The notes: generated by a model from the sequence alone, not told the origin. Numbered from the stretch's first letter, positions 32,642 through 42,133 are shown. The stretch is 64,000 nucleotides of DNA from Nitrospirota bacterium (GCA_015233365.1 JADFXU010000001.1:62001-126000); one strand, 5' to 3'. Translations and numbers: made by a program.

Positions 32642-33703
32642 TCATACACTATTTATTATTTCTCCGGCAATTTCTTCAATCGGCAACACTTTATCAGCGA
32701 TTCCCGCGTCCACTACAGCCTTGGGCATACCATATACTACACAAGTTTCCTCATCCTGTGCAAATACACGTCCTCCCGTTTTTTTCAGGTTGATCAGTCC
32801 CCTGAGACCGTCATTCCCCATTCCTGTCAGAATTATTCCCAGCGCCCTGCCGGGGAAATATTCCGCAACCGATGACATCAGCGCGTCAACGGAAGGCCTG
32901 TATATAAATTCCTCTTTATTCTCGGAGATGCTGACGATTGTCTCTATGCCCCTAACCCGCATTACACGCATATGGCCGCGGCCCGGCGCAATGAGGGCCA
33001 CGCCCGGTTTCAGAGACTCCCCTTCCACCGCCTCCCTTACCTCTATCTGGCTCAACTGATTCAGCCTTTCAGCGAAAGGGCCGGTAAAATTAGGCGGCAT
33101 ATGCTGGGCTACAACAATAGGAACAGGAAAGTCCTTCGGCAGTCTCGGTATGATCTCCTGCAAAGCCTTCGGTCCACCCGTCGAGGTACCGACGGAAACA
33201 ATCCCGATTCTGCGCTCGCCTATGTGCCTGGCAGCGAAATCCCTGGAAATCTCAGCCGGTTTAGGGGCTGCCGGACGGTAGGCCGGCCTTGAGAGCCTTT
33301 TGACAATCCCTTTTCTCCCTATATGCTTTATTTTTTCGATCAATATCTCTTTGATTTTCACAATATTGACCGAGAGTTCAGAGAGGTTCTTTGGGATAAA
33401 ATCAACAGCGCCCAGATCTAGGGCATCTAATGTGACCTTTGCGCCCTCCGTCGTAATCGAACTTACCATGATTACCGGCAACGGATTTGTTGCCATGATG
33501 TGCTTCAACGCCGCTATCCCGTCCATTCTCGGCATTTCAACATCCATAGTGACAACATCCGGTTTAAGGCTCGCTATCTTTTCAATAGCCTCAATCCCGT
33601 CTCTTGCCGTACCGATAATTTTGATCTCAGGATCAGAGGAAAGCATAGCGGACAAGGCATTCCTCATGAACGCCGAATCATCAACAATAAGTATCTTTAC
33701 CAT
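32642..33703 (-). CDS. cheB: CheB chemotaxis protein-glutamate methylesterase
   Basis: 353 aa, standard two-domain CheB. Receiver domain: ILIVDDSAFMRNALSAMLSS, with the phosphorylation Asp in VVTMDVEMPRMDGIAAL. Methylesterase domain from about residue 165: Ser in VSVGTSTGGPKALQEI, His in VVAQHMPPNFTGPFAERLNQ and Asp in ILTGMGNDGLRGL. It demethylates and deamidates chemoreceptors; the opposing CheR is in the same cluster. No receptor gene is in the window. Flanking spacers are made of inverted gtaagtgagta / tactcatttac words. Confidence 0.97.
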   Translation of the reverse strand: MVKILIVDDSAFMRNALSAMLSSDPEIKIIGTARDGIEAIEKIASLKPDVVTMDVEMPRMDGIAALKHIMATNPLPVIMVSSITTEGAKVTLDALDLGAVDFIPKNLSELSVNIVKIKEILIEKIKHIGRKGIVKRLSRPAYRPAAPKPAEISRDFAARHIGERRIGIVSVGTSTGGPKALQEIIPRLPKDFPVPIVVAQHMPPNFTGPFAERLNQLSQIEVREAVEGESLKPGVALIAPGRGHMRVMRVRGIETIVSISENKEEFIYRPSVDALMSSVAEYFPGRALGIILTGMGNDGLRGLINLKKTGGRVFAQDEETCVVYGMPKAVVDAGIADKVLPIEEIAGEIINSV

Positions 33704-33802
33704 AAAAAACCTCGGTTAATGAGCAAGTGAATTAATGGGTAAGTGAGTAAAGGTATAAAGTTGCCCATATACTCATTTACTCATATACGCATTTACTGTC
33801 TT

Positions 33803-34993
33803 TTAGAATCCAAAATCTTTCAGCAGATCGTTTACGTCCTCCTGTGAAACTTTCTCCGGACTTGCGGGAACCGTCTGCAGTCCCGGTTCAATCTTGACCC
33901 CGAAAGTTGCTACGAGTTTTACCAGCTCTACTTCGATATCACCCACAAGTTTTATGACCTTCTTGATGGTCTGCCCTGTAAGGTCCTGGAAAGACTGGGT
34001 CGTCAGGATTTCGGTCAGATCATCCTCCATGCTTGACTTGAATGTCTTTATATATTGAACCGATTCTTCAGGCCCCTGCAGATTTCTTATATGTCCGGCA
34101 AGCTCGTCCATGGACAATATATATTTCTCGACTATCCCCATAGTTCTGTTCGCAGCATCTTCCGTCTTCTCAATAACAAACTGCAACTGATCAACGGCAT
34201 TGGGCATCTCGGTAACAGCCATATCCTTGAGTTTCGGATCAAGCGCTTCCTTAAAACTCCGTACCGTATCATGGAGTTTGCGCGTCACCTTGCCAACCTC
34301 CCGAAACAGCTCATTCTGCCCTTTCTTCATTATGCTCTGGATTGCGCTGTCGGCTTTTTCATAGTCCTCGACTGAAATTGCATTCATGAAGCCGACCATT
34401 TCATCGAAAAGAGTATAACGAGGGTCGTCAGAGTCTATTCCGCGCTGCTCAAAGAAGTTTTTCGCGTCAGGAGCCTCCCTGGCCTGATTTTCTCTTCCCG
34501 CCGGCCCCTCAATCTTCATGGTCGTCTCAACCGGCTCAACCTGATTGCCGTTATCCTTAACTTCAAACATTTCGTCTTCAAATATGCTCATGTCTTCCAC
34601 AGGTATCAGTTTCCTGGTATCCAGCAGGACGAGCAATTTCTCTCCGACCCTGGCAACGCCGGATACAATATCAGGAGTGTTAAAATCTGCCGGCGATTCT
34701 ATTGAGGAATCATCTATGGTAATTACACCCGTTATCGCATCGATAAGCACACCGAACGTAATACGGCCGCTCGTAACAACAATAACCTTCTCTCCGGGAG
34801 AATCCACATTGAGGCCGACAAGTTTCTTAAGGTTTACTACAGGGATAATCCTTCCCCTGAGATTAGTGATCCCCTCTATATAATGAGGGACCTGCGGCAG
34901 CTTGGTAAGGTGCGGCAGGTTAACAATCTCCTGTACTTTAAGTATAGGTATGGTGTACTCATTATTGTTCATGGTAAAACCTATATACTGCAT
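33803..34993 (-). CDS. CheW-CheZ fusion protein (coupling protein plus CheY-P phosphatase)
   Basis: 396 aa with two recognisable parts in one frame. Residues 1 to about 135 are a CheW domain: FTMNNNEYTIPILKVQEIVN, NLRGRIIPVVNLKKLVGL and VLLDTRKLIP. After a linker with polar residues, residues about 190-396 resemble CheZ: long helices, then TTQSFQDLTGQTIKKVIKLV, which contains the catalytic Asp and Gln of the QDLTGQ motif, and the extreme C-terminus QEDVNDLLKDFGF, matching the CheY-binding tail of CheZ. CheW links CheA to receptors and CheZ dephosphorylates CheY-P. The fusion would place the phosphatase at the array. It follows cheA directly. Confidence 0.85.
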   Translation of the reverse strand: MQYIGFTMNNNEYTIPILKVQEIVNLPHLTKLPQVPHYIEGITNLRGRIIPVVNLKKLVGLNVDSPGEKVIVVTSGRITFGVLIDAITGVITIDDSSIESPADFNTPDIVSGVARVGEKLLVLLDTRKLIPVEDMSIFEDEMFEVKDNGNQVEPVETTMKIEGPAGRENQAREAPDAKNFFEQRGIDSDDPRYTLFDEMVGFMNAISVEDYEKADSAIQSIMKKGQNELFREVGKVTRKLHDTVRSFKEALDPKLKDMAVTEMPNAVDQLQFVIEKTEDAANRTMGIVEKYILSMDELAGHIRNLQGPEESVQYIKTFKSSMEDDLTEILTTQSFQDLTGQTIKKVIKLVGDIEVELVKLVATFGVKIEPGLQTVPASPEKVSQEDVNDLLKDFGF

Positions 34994-35011
34994 ATGTCCT
35001 CCTCTACTACG

Positions 35012-36805
35012 CTATACACTGGACGCGGTTTTATTAGAAAAAATGCTGCGCGAAAAAACTGCAAGGTCAAGAATAAGCACTACCCTGCCGTCACCTGTAA
35101 TTGTGGCGCCCAATATGCCGCATTCTTCCGATTCTATTCCATTAATTGTCTTAATCACAATTTCTTCCTGTCCGAGCAATTCATCAACAGCAATACAGAA
35201 CCGCCTGTCTCCAACGATCGCCACCAGCACATATGTATGATCTTTGGACTCGTTTTTTCTGTTCTGCACCGAGAGGACATCAGCCATATCGAACATCGGG
35301 ATGACCCTGCCCCTTATAGTCAGGACCTTCTGTCCGGTTATATCCTTGACATCACTCTTCCTGATCCTGAGTGTTTCCTCTATCATGGATTGAGGAACAG
35401 CGTAAAATTCACTGCCGACCCTGACCATCATGGCCTGCAATATCGCAAGTGTCAGCGGCAAACTTATCTTAAAGGTGGTCCCGACGTCCTTTTTGGTAAT
35501 GACTTCAACATAGCCGTTAAGTTTCCCCACATTGGTTTTCACGACATCCATTCCTACCCCGCGTCCGCTCAGTTCGGTAGAAACCTCTTTTGTAGAAAAC
35601 CCGGGCAGGAAGATAAGATTGATAGCCGCATCGTCAGACATTTTCTGCGACTCTTCTTCGGATATCAGCCCTTTTGCGAACGCCTTTTTCTTTACAGCAT
35701 TAACATCAATACCCTTGCCGTCATCCGACACTTCAATGACAATCTGTGTTCCCCTCTGATAAGCGCTGAGGATGATTCTCCCTTTTCTGGGCTTGCCTTT
35801 CAGTTCTCTTTCGTCGGAGAACTCGACCGCATGGTCTATGGAATTCCTGATAATATGTACCAGGGGGTCTCCAATATTCTCTATAACAGTTTTATCGACC
35901 TCCGTATCCTCACCAAACATCTCCAAATCTATGTCCTTACCCAGTGCCCTGGACATATCTCTTACCATCCTCGGGAACTTGCCGAAGACCTTCTGAATGG
36001 GCTGCATTCTTATTTTCATAACTGCGAGTTGGAGGTCGGAAGTCACTCTGTCCAGAAAACCCGTCGTTTCGACAAGGCCTTCCACATAGGGGTCGTCGGA
36101 ATAATTTATATCGAGCTTGGTCGCCAGATTAAGGAGCCTGTTCCGGGCGAGGACTATCTCTCCGGCCAGGTCCATCACTTTATCTATTCTCGAGACGTCA
36201 ACCCTCAGATGAGAGACAACTTCTCTTTCCTTCGCCATTTCCTCAACAGAAGGTGAAGGTGGAGGTGGAGGTGAAGGCTTTTCTTCTTTCTTTCCTGCTT
36301 TATCTTCTTGCTCTACCTCTACCCTTACCTCTACCTGCTCTTTTACTTCTGTCTCTGTCTCTGCCTCTGCCTTTACCTCTACCTGCTCTTTTACCTCTGT
36401 CTTTTCTTTTTCCGGTTGTGCTTTTTCAGAAGCCTCGTCCAGTTCGGTAAGAAGCGGCGAAATGTCCTCTTCGATGCTGTCTTTCAACTTTATATGGAAA
36501 ATAAGAAGCCGTAATGTATCGACACTCTTAAGGATGACATCCATTAATTCTCTCGAAAGGGCAATCTCCGCATCGCGGACCTTCTTCATGATGCTTTCGC
36601 ACCTGTGGGCGACGTCGACTATAGGCTGAAATCCGAGGAAACCCGCAGCTCCCTTGAGAGTATGCATGCCGCGAAATATCTCATTGAGCATTTCTTTATC
36701 GTATCCCTTTGCTTCCAACTCCACAAACATGGGATCGATCCTCTCAAGCGTTTCCGAAGCCTCGGTAACGAACTCGTCTATTATTTCTTCCATTTCGTCA
36801 GCCAT
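35012..36805 (-). CDS. cheA: CheA chemotaxis histidine kinase
   Basis: 597 aa. Domains in order: P1/HPt with the phospho-His in GMHTLKGAAGFLGFQ (about residue 48); an acidic low-complexity linker (about 130-190, repeats of EVKEQVEV, then a Pro run) where a P2 CheY-binding domain would normally be; dimerisation; HATPase with HIIRNSIDHAVE, VSDDGKGIDV and GFSTKEVSTELSGRGVGMD; and a C-terminal CheW-like P5 (LPLTLAILQAMMVRVGSEFY). CheA phosphorylates CheY and CheB. It lies between cheY and the cheW-cheZ gene. The linker is encoded by tandem acctct-like words. Confidence 0.96.
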   Translation of the reverse strand: MADEMEEIIDEFVTEASETLERIDPMFVELEAKGYDKEMLNEIFRGMHTLKGAAGFLGFQPIVDVAHRCESIMKKVRDAEIALSRELMDVILKSVDTLRLLIFHIKLKDSIEEDISPLLTELDEASEKAQPEKEKTEVKEQVEVKAEAETETEVKEQVEVRVEVEQEDKAGKKEEKPSPPPPPSPSVEEMAKEREVVSHLRVDVSRIDKVMDLAGEIVLARNRLLNLATKLDINYSDDPYVEGLVETTGFLDRVTSDLQLAVMKIRMQPIQKVFGKFPRMVRDMSRALGKDIDLEMFGEDTEVDKTVIENIGDPLVHIIRNSIDHAVEFSDERELKGKPRKGRIILSAYQRGTQIVIEVSDDGKGIDVNAVKKKAFAKGLISEEESQKMSDDAAINLIFLPGFSTKEVSTELSGRGVGMDVVKTNVGKLNGYVEVITKKDVGTTFKISLPLTLAILQAMMVRVGSEFYAVPQSMIEETLRIRKSDVKDITGQKVLTIRGRVIPMFDMADVLSVQNRKNESKDHTYVLVAIVGDRRFCIAVDELLGQEEIVIKTINGIESEECGILGATITGDGRVVLILDLAVFSRSIFSNKTASSV

Positions 36806-36807
36806 TA

Positions 36808-37215
36808 CTATCCTCCGGCTTTCAAAGATTTCTTCTTATCGGCGATTTTTTCGAGTTTCTCCTTAAGTATCTCTGCTGTAAACGGCTTGACGATATAGTT
36901 GTCCACTCCCGCTTTGATGGCCTCTATCACTTTCTCTTTTTCAGCCTCCGCAGTCACCATGAGAAAAGGAATGCTTTTCAAAGGATCTGCCTCCTTCCGG
37001 ACATTCCTGAGCAGTTCAATCCCCTCCATGTTGGGCATATTCCAATCCGAAATTACCAATCCGTAATTGCCGCCTTTCAGCCGCTGCAATGCCTGAGTTC
37101 CGTCTTCAGCCTCATCTATGTTTTCAAAGCCGAGCTGTTTAAGAAGATTCTTAACTATTCTTCTCATGGTCGGGAAATCATCCACAACAAGTACTTTGAT
37201 AGTAAGATTAAACAT
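36808..37215 (-). CDS. cheY: CheY chemotaxis response regulator
   Basis: 135 aa receiver-only protein. Motifs: [20 protein letters not shown] (acidic pair), phosphorylation Asp in [34 protein letters not shown] (Thr) and [14 protein letters not shown] (Lys). Strongly CheY-like, including FPTMRRIV and SDWNMPNM. It binds FliM to switch rotation. The start overlaps the preceding receiver gene by 1 bp (TAATG). Confidence 0.95.
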   Translation of the reverse strand: MFNLTIKVLVVDDFPTMRRIVKNLLKQLGFENIDEAEDGTQALQRLKGGNYGLVISDWNMPNMEGIELLRNVRKEADPLKSIPFLMVTAEAEKEKVIEAIKAGVDNYIVKPFTAEILKEKLEKIADKKKSLKAGG

Positions 37216-37598
37216 TACTCCCCACCTCCGCTAAGAATGTTTTTAAAAATACGTTTTATACTTTCATTAATTTTTTCAGCGTTGGTGGGCTTGACCAAAT
37301 AGTCATCAACGCCGGCATCGAAAGCCTTTTTCCTTTCGTCCTCGTCGGCTTCTGTCGTAACCATGATAATCGGCATGTCTTTCAGATTGATGTCCGACCT
37401 GAGCGTCTTCGTCAGTTCAATGCCGTCCATATAAGGCATGTTCATGTCGGTAACAACAAGGTTGATATTGTCGGTCCCGAGTTTTTCAAGTGCATCAAGG
37501 CCGTTTTCCGCGGTAGCCACCTCGTATCCTTTGCTCTTAAGATACAAGCTGAGCAGCTTCCTGGTTGTCTTATCGTCGTCAACAATCAACAGCTTCAT
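37215..37598 (-). CDS. Second single-domain response regulator (CheY-like)
   Basis: About 127 aa receiver: [20 protein letters not shown], phosphorylation Asp in [34 protein letters not shown] and [14 protein letters not shown]. The ATG at 37598 has GGGGGG 6 nt upstream; an open frame to 37637 lacks support. It is less CheY-like than its neighbour and could be a phosphate sink, a CheY variant or a regulator of another output. Confidence 0.85.
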   Translation of the reverse strand: MKLLIVDDDKTTRKLLSLYLKSKGYEVATAENGLDALEKLGTDNINLVVTDMNMPYMDGIELTKTLRSDINLKDMPIIMVTTEADEDERKKAFDAGVDDYLVKPTNAEKINESIKRIFKNILSGGGE

Positions 37599-37699
37599 AT
37601 TCAGCCCCCCAAAAAAAGACCGTAATGCGTAATCCACGACGCATGATCAGTAACACCACTAAAAGGCCGTGATCCGTGATGCGTAACACGTCACAGCCT

Positions 37700-38530
37700 T
37701 TACACTTTTTGATATATAATCACTTTATTTATCACCACAGGCCGGAAAGCCCTCGTAACATTATGGAGGCTTTCAGATGTGCCGACAAAGAGATAACCCC
37801 CGGGCCTGAGCGCATCATACAAATGTGATACTACTTTTTGCTTGGCCTTATCGTCAAAATAAATAAGTACATTCCGGCAGAAAATTATATCAACCCCGCG
37901 TATCATCCTGACATCTCTTTCTTCTATCAGGTTTACCTTGGAAAATCTTACCAGGGATTTGACGGCCGGCGATAAAGTATATTGCTGGTTTGAGTCTGTA
38001 AAATATTTCTTCAAATAAGTCGCCGGGATATTCCGGATGGCATAGGAACCATAAATTCCTGCACGCGCAGATGCCAGCACCGATTCGCTGATATCGGAAG
38101 CGTATATCTCCTTTTTGAATCCGCTGAGTTCGGGTTTCTCGAGAAGGACCATGGATAAAGTGTATGGTTCCTCTCCCGTAGAAGACGCAGCAGACCATAT
38201 TTTGATGTCCTTGCGGCCCGAATTCGTATTTTCGGCAGAGATCCGGCCCAATAATTCGCCGCCGAATACATCAAATTGCTGCGGCTCGCGGAAGAAAAAA
38301 GTCTCATTCGTAGTAATTAAATCAAAGAGGCACTGAAGTTCCCGGCGGTCGGAATCATACTTGAGATTATACAGGTAATCTTCATAGCCCTTCAGATTCT
38401 TTTCCTGTACTCTCCTGCCGAGTCTGTTTTCAAGGAAATATTTCTTATTGTCCGGAATGAAAATACCGCTCTTTTCGTAAATAAAGTCCCTGAACTGTTT
38501 AAATCCCTCATCATTCATCGAGATGGTCAT
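37700..38530 (-). CDS. cheR: CheR chemoreceptor methyltransferase
   Basis: 276 aa. It methylates receptor glutamates with SAM. N-terminal helical part: FKQFRDFIYEKSGIFIPDNK and KKYFLENRLGRRVQEKNLKG. SAM-binding domain: FDLITTNETFFFREPQQFDV, KIWSAASSTGEEPYTLSMVL, ADI-like YASDISESVLASARAGIYG, and IFCRNVLIYFDDKAKQKVV, GGYLFVGTSESL. It overlaps the HEAT-repeat gene by 4 bp (ATGA), a tight link. Confidence 0.96.
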   Translation of the reverse strand: MTISMNDEGFKQFRDFIYEKSGIFIPDNKKYFLENRLGRRVQEKNLKGYEDYLYNLKYDSDRRELQCLFDLITTNETFFFREPQQFDVFGGELLGRISAENTNSGRKDIKIWSAASSTGEEPYTLSMVLLEKPELSGFKKEIYASDISESVLASARAGIYGSYAIRNIPATYLKKYFTDSNQQYTLSPAVKSLVRFSKVNLIEERDVRMIRGVDIIFCRNVLIYFDDKAKQKVVSHLYDALRPGGYLFVGTSESLHNVTRAFRPVVINKVIIYQKV

Positions 38531-40374
38531 AGAGAATTGAGAGCCTCCCTGATTTTCTCCTGAACATCCATGTTATGATGGTCCTCATGCCGGGAGAGGG
38601 CCTCATAAGCTTCCCGTCCACCAAGTTCAACAATGGCATCGATGGCAGACATGACCACAGGAATAAACTCGTCAAGAAGCAGCGGCGCTATTTGGTCGAT
38701 TGCAGTCTCTCTCTCGCAGGAGAAGGCGACGGTCTTGACCGCATAAAAGCGGACCCATGGGTCGTCGTCCCGAAGAGAATCGAAAAGTTTCGGCGAGCAG
38801 CAATGCGCCTCTCCAAGACCGACTACCGCGGCTTTCCGTACATCCGCATCACTGTCTCCCAAAAACCGGGAAAGCCACAAAGTTGCCTGTTCGGTCGCCG
38901 TCCGGCCCAGGCCGTTTATAGCGGCAATTTTCACTTTCTTCTCCGGGTCTTCGCTCAGTTTGCACAGAATAACTTCGTCCGTTACTGTTTTGGCTATTAT
39001 CTCGCGGACCTGGGTGCTGTACAGAGTAACATCAGAAAGGAATCTTTCGGCATCTATCTGGATCAGCGATCCGACAATTCTTTCAAGCACGTCATAATAC
39101 TTCTCTATATCCATGAGTTCCAGGAGCGGTTTATATGCTTCTTTTGATCGTATGGCCCCGAGGGCCTCAATTGCCAGCCGCCTTACATGAGCATCGACAT
39201 CGCGCTGAGATGTCTCAAGAAGCGGGTCTATAGACTCGGAAGCTCCTATGGCGCCAAGCGCCTGGGTCGAAGCACGTCTCAAATCCCTCCTCGCGTCATT
39301 CAAATATCCGATAAGCCGGGGGACTGCTTTTGCGCTCTTTATTTCGCCCAGGATTTCTATGGCAAAGGACATCCCCCGGTACTTCATGCCTGAAGACTCC
39401 AGCAATTCCAGGAGTTCATTTTCGGAATCAATGGCCTTGAGGGTCGCTTTCAACTTTGATATTCTTTCTTCATTGTCCGGCAATGACGGATCGAGAGCGC
39501 CTGCGAGGTCAACAATCAGGTCAACAGCTTCCACGCAATTCAGGGCCTCTATCCCTTTGAGGGCCACCTCCTTGTCTTCCCATTCCCCAACTTTGAGCAT
39601 AGCAAGCAGGTAGTCCGAGACATTTGACATGTCGGGGGTAATGCCTATTTTGATGAGGCTCTTTATTACGGTATTCCTTTCTTCATCCGGAGCGTGCTGC
39701 AGATAAGCGGCAAGCCGGTCAGCCGCCTTATCCGAGCGGAGTTTGCCGAGCGTCTCGATAGCCTCATGCCGGACAACTTCCGAAGGGAGTTCAAGCAACG
39801 AGGCTATCCGCTCCACGGCACTGTCATCTTTTAGTTCTCCAAGCGCCTCCAGTACGGAAAAGCAGACCCATTCCTCATCGTCCAGGGCATCAATCAGTTC
39901 CGGAACAGCCTGCTTATATCCGAGCAGGCCGAGGGCCCTTGCCGCAGCAGCCCGTACATTACTGTTGCCGTCCCTGAGCAGCGGGACGATAAACGCCGGA
40001 GCAATGCTTTCATTTATATCGGCCAGGAGATCAATAGCGAACTTTCTCACGTCATCATCTTTGTCTTTAAGAAGCGGATAAAGAAACGGCACAGATACTC
40101 TCCCCAGTTTCGTAAGTATGATCAGGGCAGTGTTTCTAAGATAGGTATTTTCCCGCAAGAGAGGCAATACCATGTAAGCGGTCACCTCTCCGCCGATGGC
40201 GATGAGAGACCTCATAGCGGCATCCTGCACACCGACATTCTCATCGCTGAGCGCCTTTATCAGCGGATAGACCGCCCTCTCGTCACCGGCTGCCAGTTCT
40301 TCAATTATCCGCTTTCTGACGGAAGGATTTTTATCCTTAAGTTTCTGAATCAACTTTTTGATGTTCTTTGCCAC
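38527..40374 (-). CDS. HEAT-repeat protein linked to cheR
   Basis: 615 aa built almost entirely of about 31-aa HEAT repeats (PBS-lyase type), for example NSNVRAAAARALGLLGYKQA, SEVVRHEAIETLGKLRSDKA and DADVRKAAVVGLGEAHCC. No signal peptide, membrane segment or catalytic motif. HEAT solenoids are protein-binding scaffolds. Its position, first in a unit that runs into cheR with a 4-bp overlap, suggests a partner of CheR or the receptor array. That is inference only. Confidence 0.85.
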   Translation of the reverse strand: MAKNIKKLIQKLKDKNPSVRKRIIEELAAGDERAVYPLIKALSDENVGVQDAAMRSLIAIGGEVTAYMVLPLLRENTYLRNTALIILTKLGRVSVPFLYPLLKDKDDDVRKFAIDLLADINESIAPAFIVPLLRDGNSNVRAAAARALGLLGYKQAVPELIDALDDEEWVCFSVLEALGELKDDSAVERIASLLELPSEVVRHEAIETLGKLRSDKAADRLAAYLQHAPDEERNTVIKSLIKIGITPDMSNVSDYLLAMLKVGEWEDKEVALKGIEALNCVEAVDLIVDLAGALDPSLPDNEERISKLKATLKAIDSENELLELLESSGMKYRGMSFAIEILGEIKSAKAVPRLIGYLNDARRDLRRASTQALGAIGASESIDPLLETSQRDVDAHVRRLAIEALGAIRSKEAYKPLLELMDIEKYYDVLERIVGSLIQIDAERFLSDVTLYSTQVREIIAKTVTDEVILCKLSEDPEKKVKIAAINGLGRTATEQATLWLSRFLGDSDADVRKAAVVGLGEAHCCSPKLFDSLRDDDPWVRFYAVKTVAFSCERETAIDQIAPLLLDEFIPVVMSAIDAIVELGGREAYEALSRHEDHHNMDVQEKIREALNSL

Positions 40375-40476
40375 GTGATCAGCCTCCGAATGAACCTCCA
40401 GGCAGCTAGCTGTGGGGTATCATACGTTTTTTTACGATAAAACGCCAAACGCACCACATTATATCGAACGTTATAG

Positions 40477-40504
40477 CATATATAATCTACATCAGACTAT
40501 TCAA
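40477..40504 (-). promoter_or_regulatory. Possible sigma-70 promoter of the HEAT-cheR chemotaxis operon
   Basis: TTGAAT (40499-40504), 16-nt spacer, TATATG (40477-40482), about 103 bp upstream of the HEAT gene. A second TATAAT-like word further downstream has no -35. Low confidence. An A/T run (T9 on the minus strand, 40509-40517) just upstream may terminate fliA transcripts but has only a weak stem. Confidence 0.35.
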
Positions 40505-40580
40505 GAGCAAAAAAAAACCGGGGGTACTCCACGCTGAACATTCGACGCCTGACCGACAGTAGGCGACTTAAGCGCGCGTT

Positions 40581-41303
40581 TTATTTGAATTCTTCCATAA
40601 CAGACCTCAGCTTCAAAAGGGCCTTGCCGTGGAGCTGGCAAACTCTCGATTCGCTGATATCCAGGACTTTCCCTATTTCCTTCATGGTGAGTTCTTCATA
40701 ATAATATAGTGTCAGCACAAGCCTTTCTTTTTCCGGCAGCGCATCAATGGCGCTGCCGAGGACTGTTCGTAATTCTTTCAGATTGAGCTCATCGAGAATA
40801 CTTTTGCCTTCTTTATCTGAAATGCACTCCAGTATGTCCAGTGATTCACCTTCATTGTTAGTCATTCCAAGGTCTTCCAGATTCATCATATGCATGGTGT
40901 TGGCAGTAGATAATGTTTTGTAAAGCTCCTCAAGGGGTATATTCAGCTTTTCAGCAACTTCCTCGTCACTGGCACTGCGATTAAGCTCCTTCTCCAGTAA
41001 TGAGTAGGTCTGTCTCGCCTCATCCAGCTTTTTTCTGGCATCCTTGGACACCCACTGCATGGAACGAATTTCATCAATAATGGCGCCCCGTATCCTGAAA
41101 TCCGCAAAAGTGCTCAAACTCGCATTCAAAGAGGGATTATATCGTTCTATTGCCTCCAGAAGACCTATTATTCCCGCGGATACAAGGTCTTCGATACTCA
41201 ATTCAGGCGGAAGATAAAAACCATACCTGGAAGCATAGTATTTCACTCTCGGCAGGAATTTATCGACTATTTGTTCTTTCTCTATCTCGGATATTTTTCC
41301 CAT
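40581..41303 (-). CDS. fliA: FliA, flagellar sigma factor 28
   Basis: 240 aa sigma-70-family factor of FliA type. Region 2: FLPRVKYYASRYGFYLPPEL, SIEDLVSAGIIGLLEAIERY and NASLSTFADFRIRGAIIDEI, RSMQWVSKDARKK. Region 4: LPEKERLVLTLYYYEELTMK, EIGKVLDISESRVCQLHGKA. It recognises TAAA-N-CCGATAA promoters such as the one upstream of flgM. Last gene of the fliL-to-fliA operon, directly after flhG, so its synthesis follows basal-body genes. Confidence 0.97.
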   Translation of the reverse strand: MGKISEIEKEQIVDKFLPRVKYYASRYGFYLPPELSIEDLVSAGIIGLLEAIERYNPSLNASLSTFADFRIRGAIIDEIRSMQWVSKDARKKLDEARQTYSLLEKELNRSASDEEVAEKLNIPLEELYKTLSTANTMHMMNLEDLGMTNNEGESLDILECISDKEGKSILDELNLKELRTVLGSAIDALPEKERLVLTLYYYEELTMKEIGKVLDISESRVCQLHGKALLKLRSVMEEFK

Positions 41304-41323
41304 GAATTTAAATTCACTGCTTT

Positions 41324-42133
41324 TTATTTTACCCTGAGCGCCTTCCTCAAAAAGAATTGTATGTTCCCCTTAACATCACTGATCGGATTTTCGATCAGCC
41401 TTTTCCCAATTACGGCAAGTTTCTTTGAAAATGCACTGTTCGGGTACATGGCAATATAGCCTTTCTGGGCAATAATTGCATCTTTTACATGCTGCTCATA
41501 TGGCAGGTAGCCGATGTAGTCCACAGAGAGTTTCAGGAATTTGTCCGCCACGATCGCCAGCTTTCTGAACGTGTCAAACGCCTCCTTTTCAGAACGCGCA
41601 GTGTTGACAAGTACCCTGAAGTTCTTTTCTCCAAAATCCCTTGACAGCACCTTTATGAGGGCATAAGCGTCCGCCAGCGACGTAGGCTCCGGAGTGACTA
41701 TCACAACTGTCTCCTGGGCCGCGCTGCAGAAAAAAAGCACATTATCCGCTATTCCGGCTCCTGTGTCGATCAGAAAGATATCAAATGGCATATCGAAGTT
41801 GTCAAGTTCGGCTACAAGTTTCAGGCGGCTGCTGTCTGAAAGTTCCGTCAACTCCCTGACGCCTGAACTTGCAGGCAGAATCATTATGCCCAAGGGACCG
41901 TTCACAATAATTTCTTTTATTGTCTTCTCACCTTTCAGCACGTGTTTCAGATTGAATTTAGGCGCTATGCCGAACAGCACATCTATGTTGCTCAAGCCAA
42001 GATCGGCGTCAAGAATAAGCACCCTTTTATTCAGGCTGGCATAAAACAAGGCAAGGTTTGCAACGAAATTAGTTTTTCCGACCCCGCCTTTTCCACTCGA
42101 AACAGCTATGATACGTGGTCCTGGGTTCGTCAT
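41324..42133 (-). CDS. flhG: FlhG (YlxH/FleN), MinD-like flagellar number regulator
   Basis: 269 aa. Deviant Walker A: IAVSSGKGGVGKTNFVANLA; LILDADLGLSNIDVLFGIAP and IFLIDTGAGIADNVLFFCSA (Walker B region) follow. It antagonises FlhF and limits flagellar number. The C-terminus is a short basic helix rather than a long extension. It overlaps the flhF stop by 1 bp. FlhF/FlhG presence suggests polar or otherwise patterned flagella. Confidence 0.96.
   Translation of the reverse strand: MTNPGPRIIAVSSGKGGVGKTNFVANLALFYASLNKRVLILDADLGLSNIDVLFGIAPKFNLKHVLKGEKTIKEIIVNGPLGIMILPASSGVRELTELSDSSRLKLVAELDNFDMPFDIFLIDTGAGIADNVLFFCSAAQETVVIVTPEPTSLADAYALIKVLSRDFGEKNFRVLVNTARSEKEAFDTFRKLAIVADKFLKLSVDYIGYLPYEQHVKDAIIAQKGYIAMYPNSAFSKKLAVIGKRLIENPISDVKGNIQFFLRKALRVK

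Noticed and set aside
34883-36256. 457-codon open frame on the plus strand
   Set aside because: It lies antisense to cheA and the cheW-cheZ gene. Its translation has no family resemblance and shows the low-complexity residues expected from reversed coding sequence, whereas both minus-strand genes have clear motifs.
40509-40560. Intrinsic terminator of fliA
   Set aside because: There is a T9 run on the minus strand, but the preceding stem is weak and offset, so I do not list it as a terminator.
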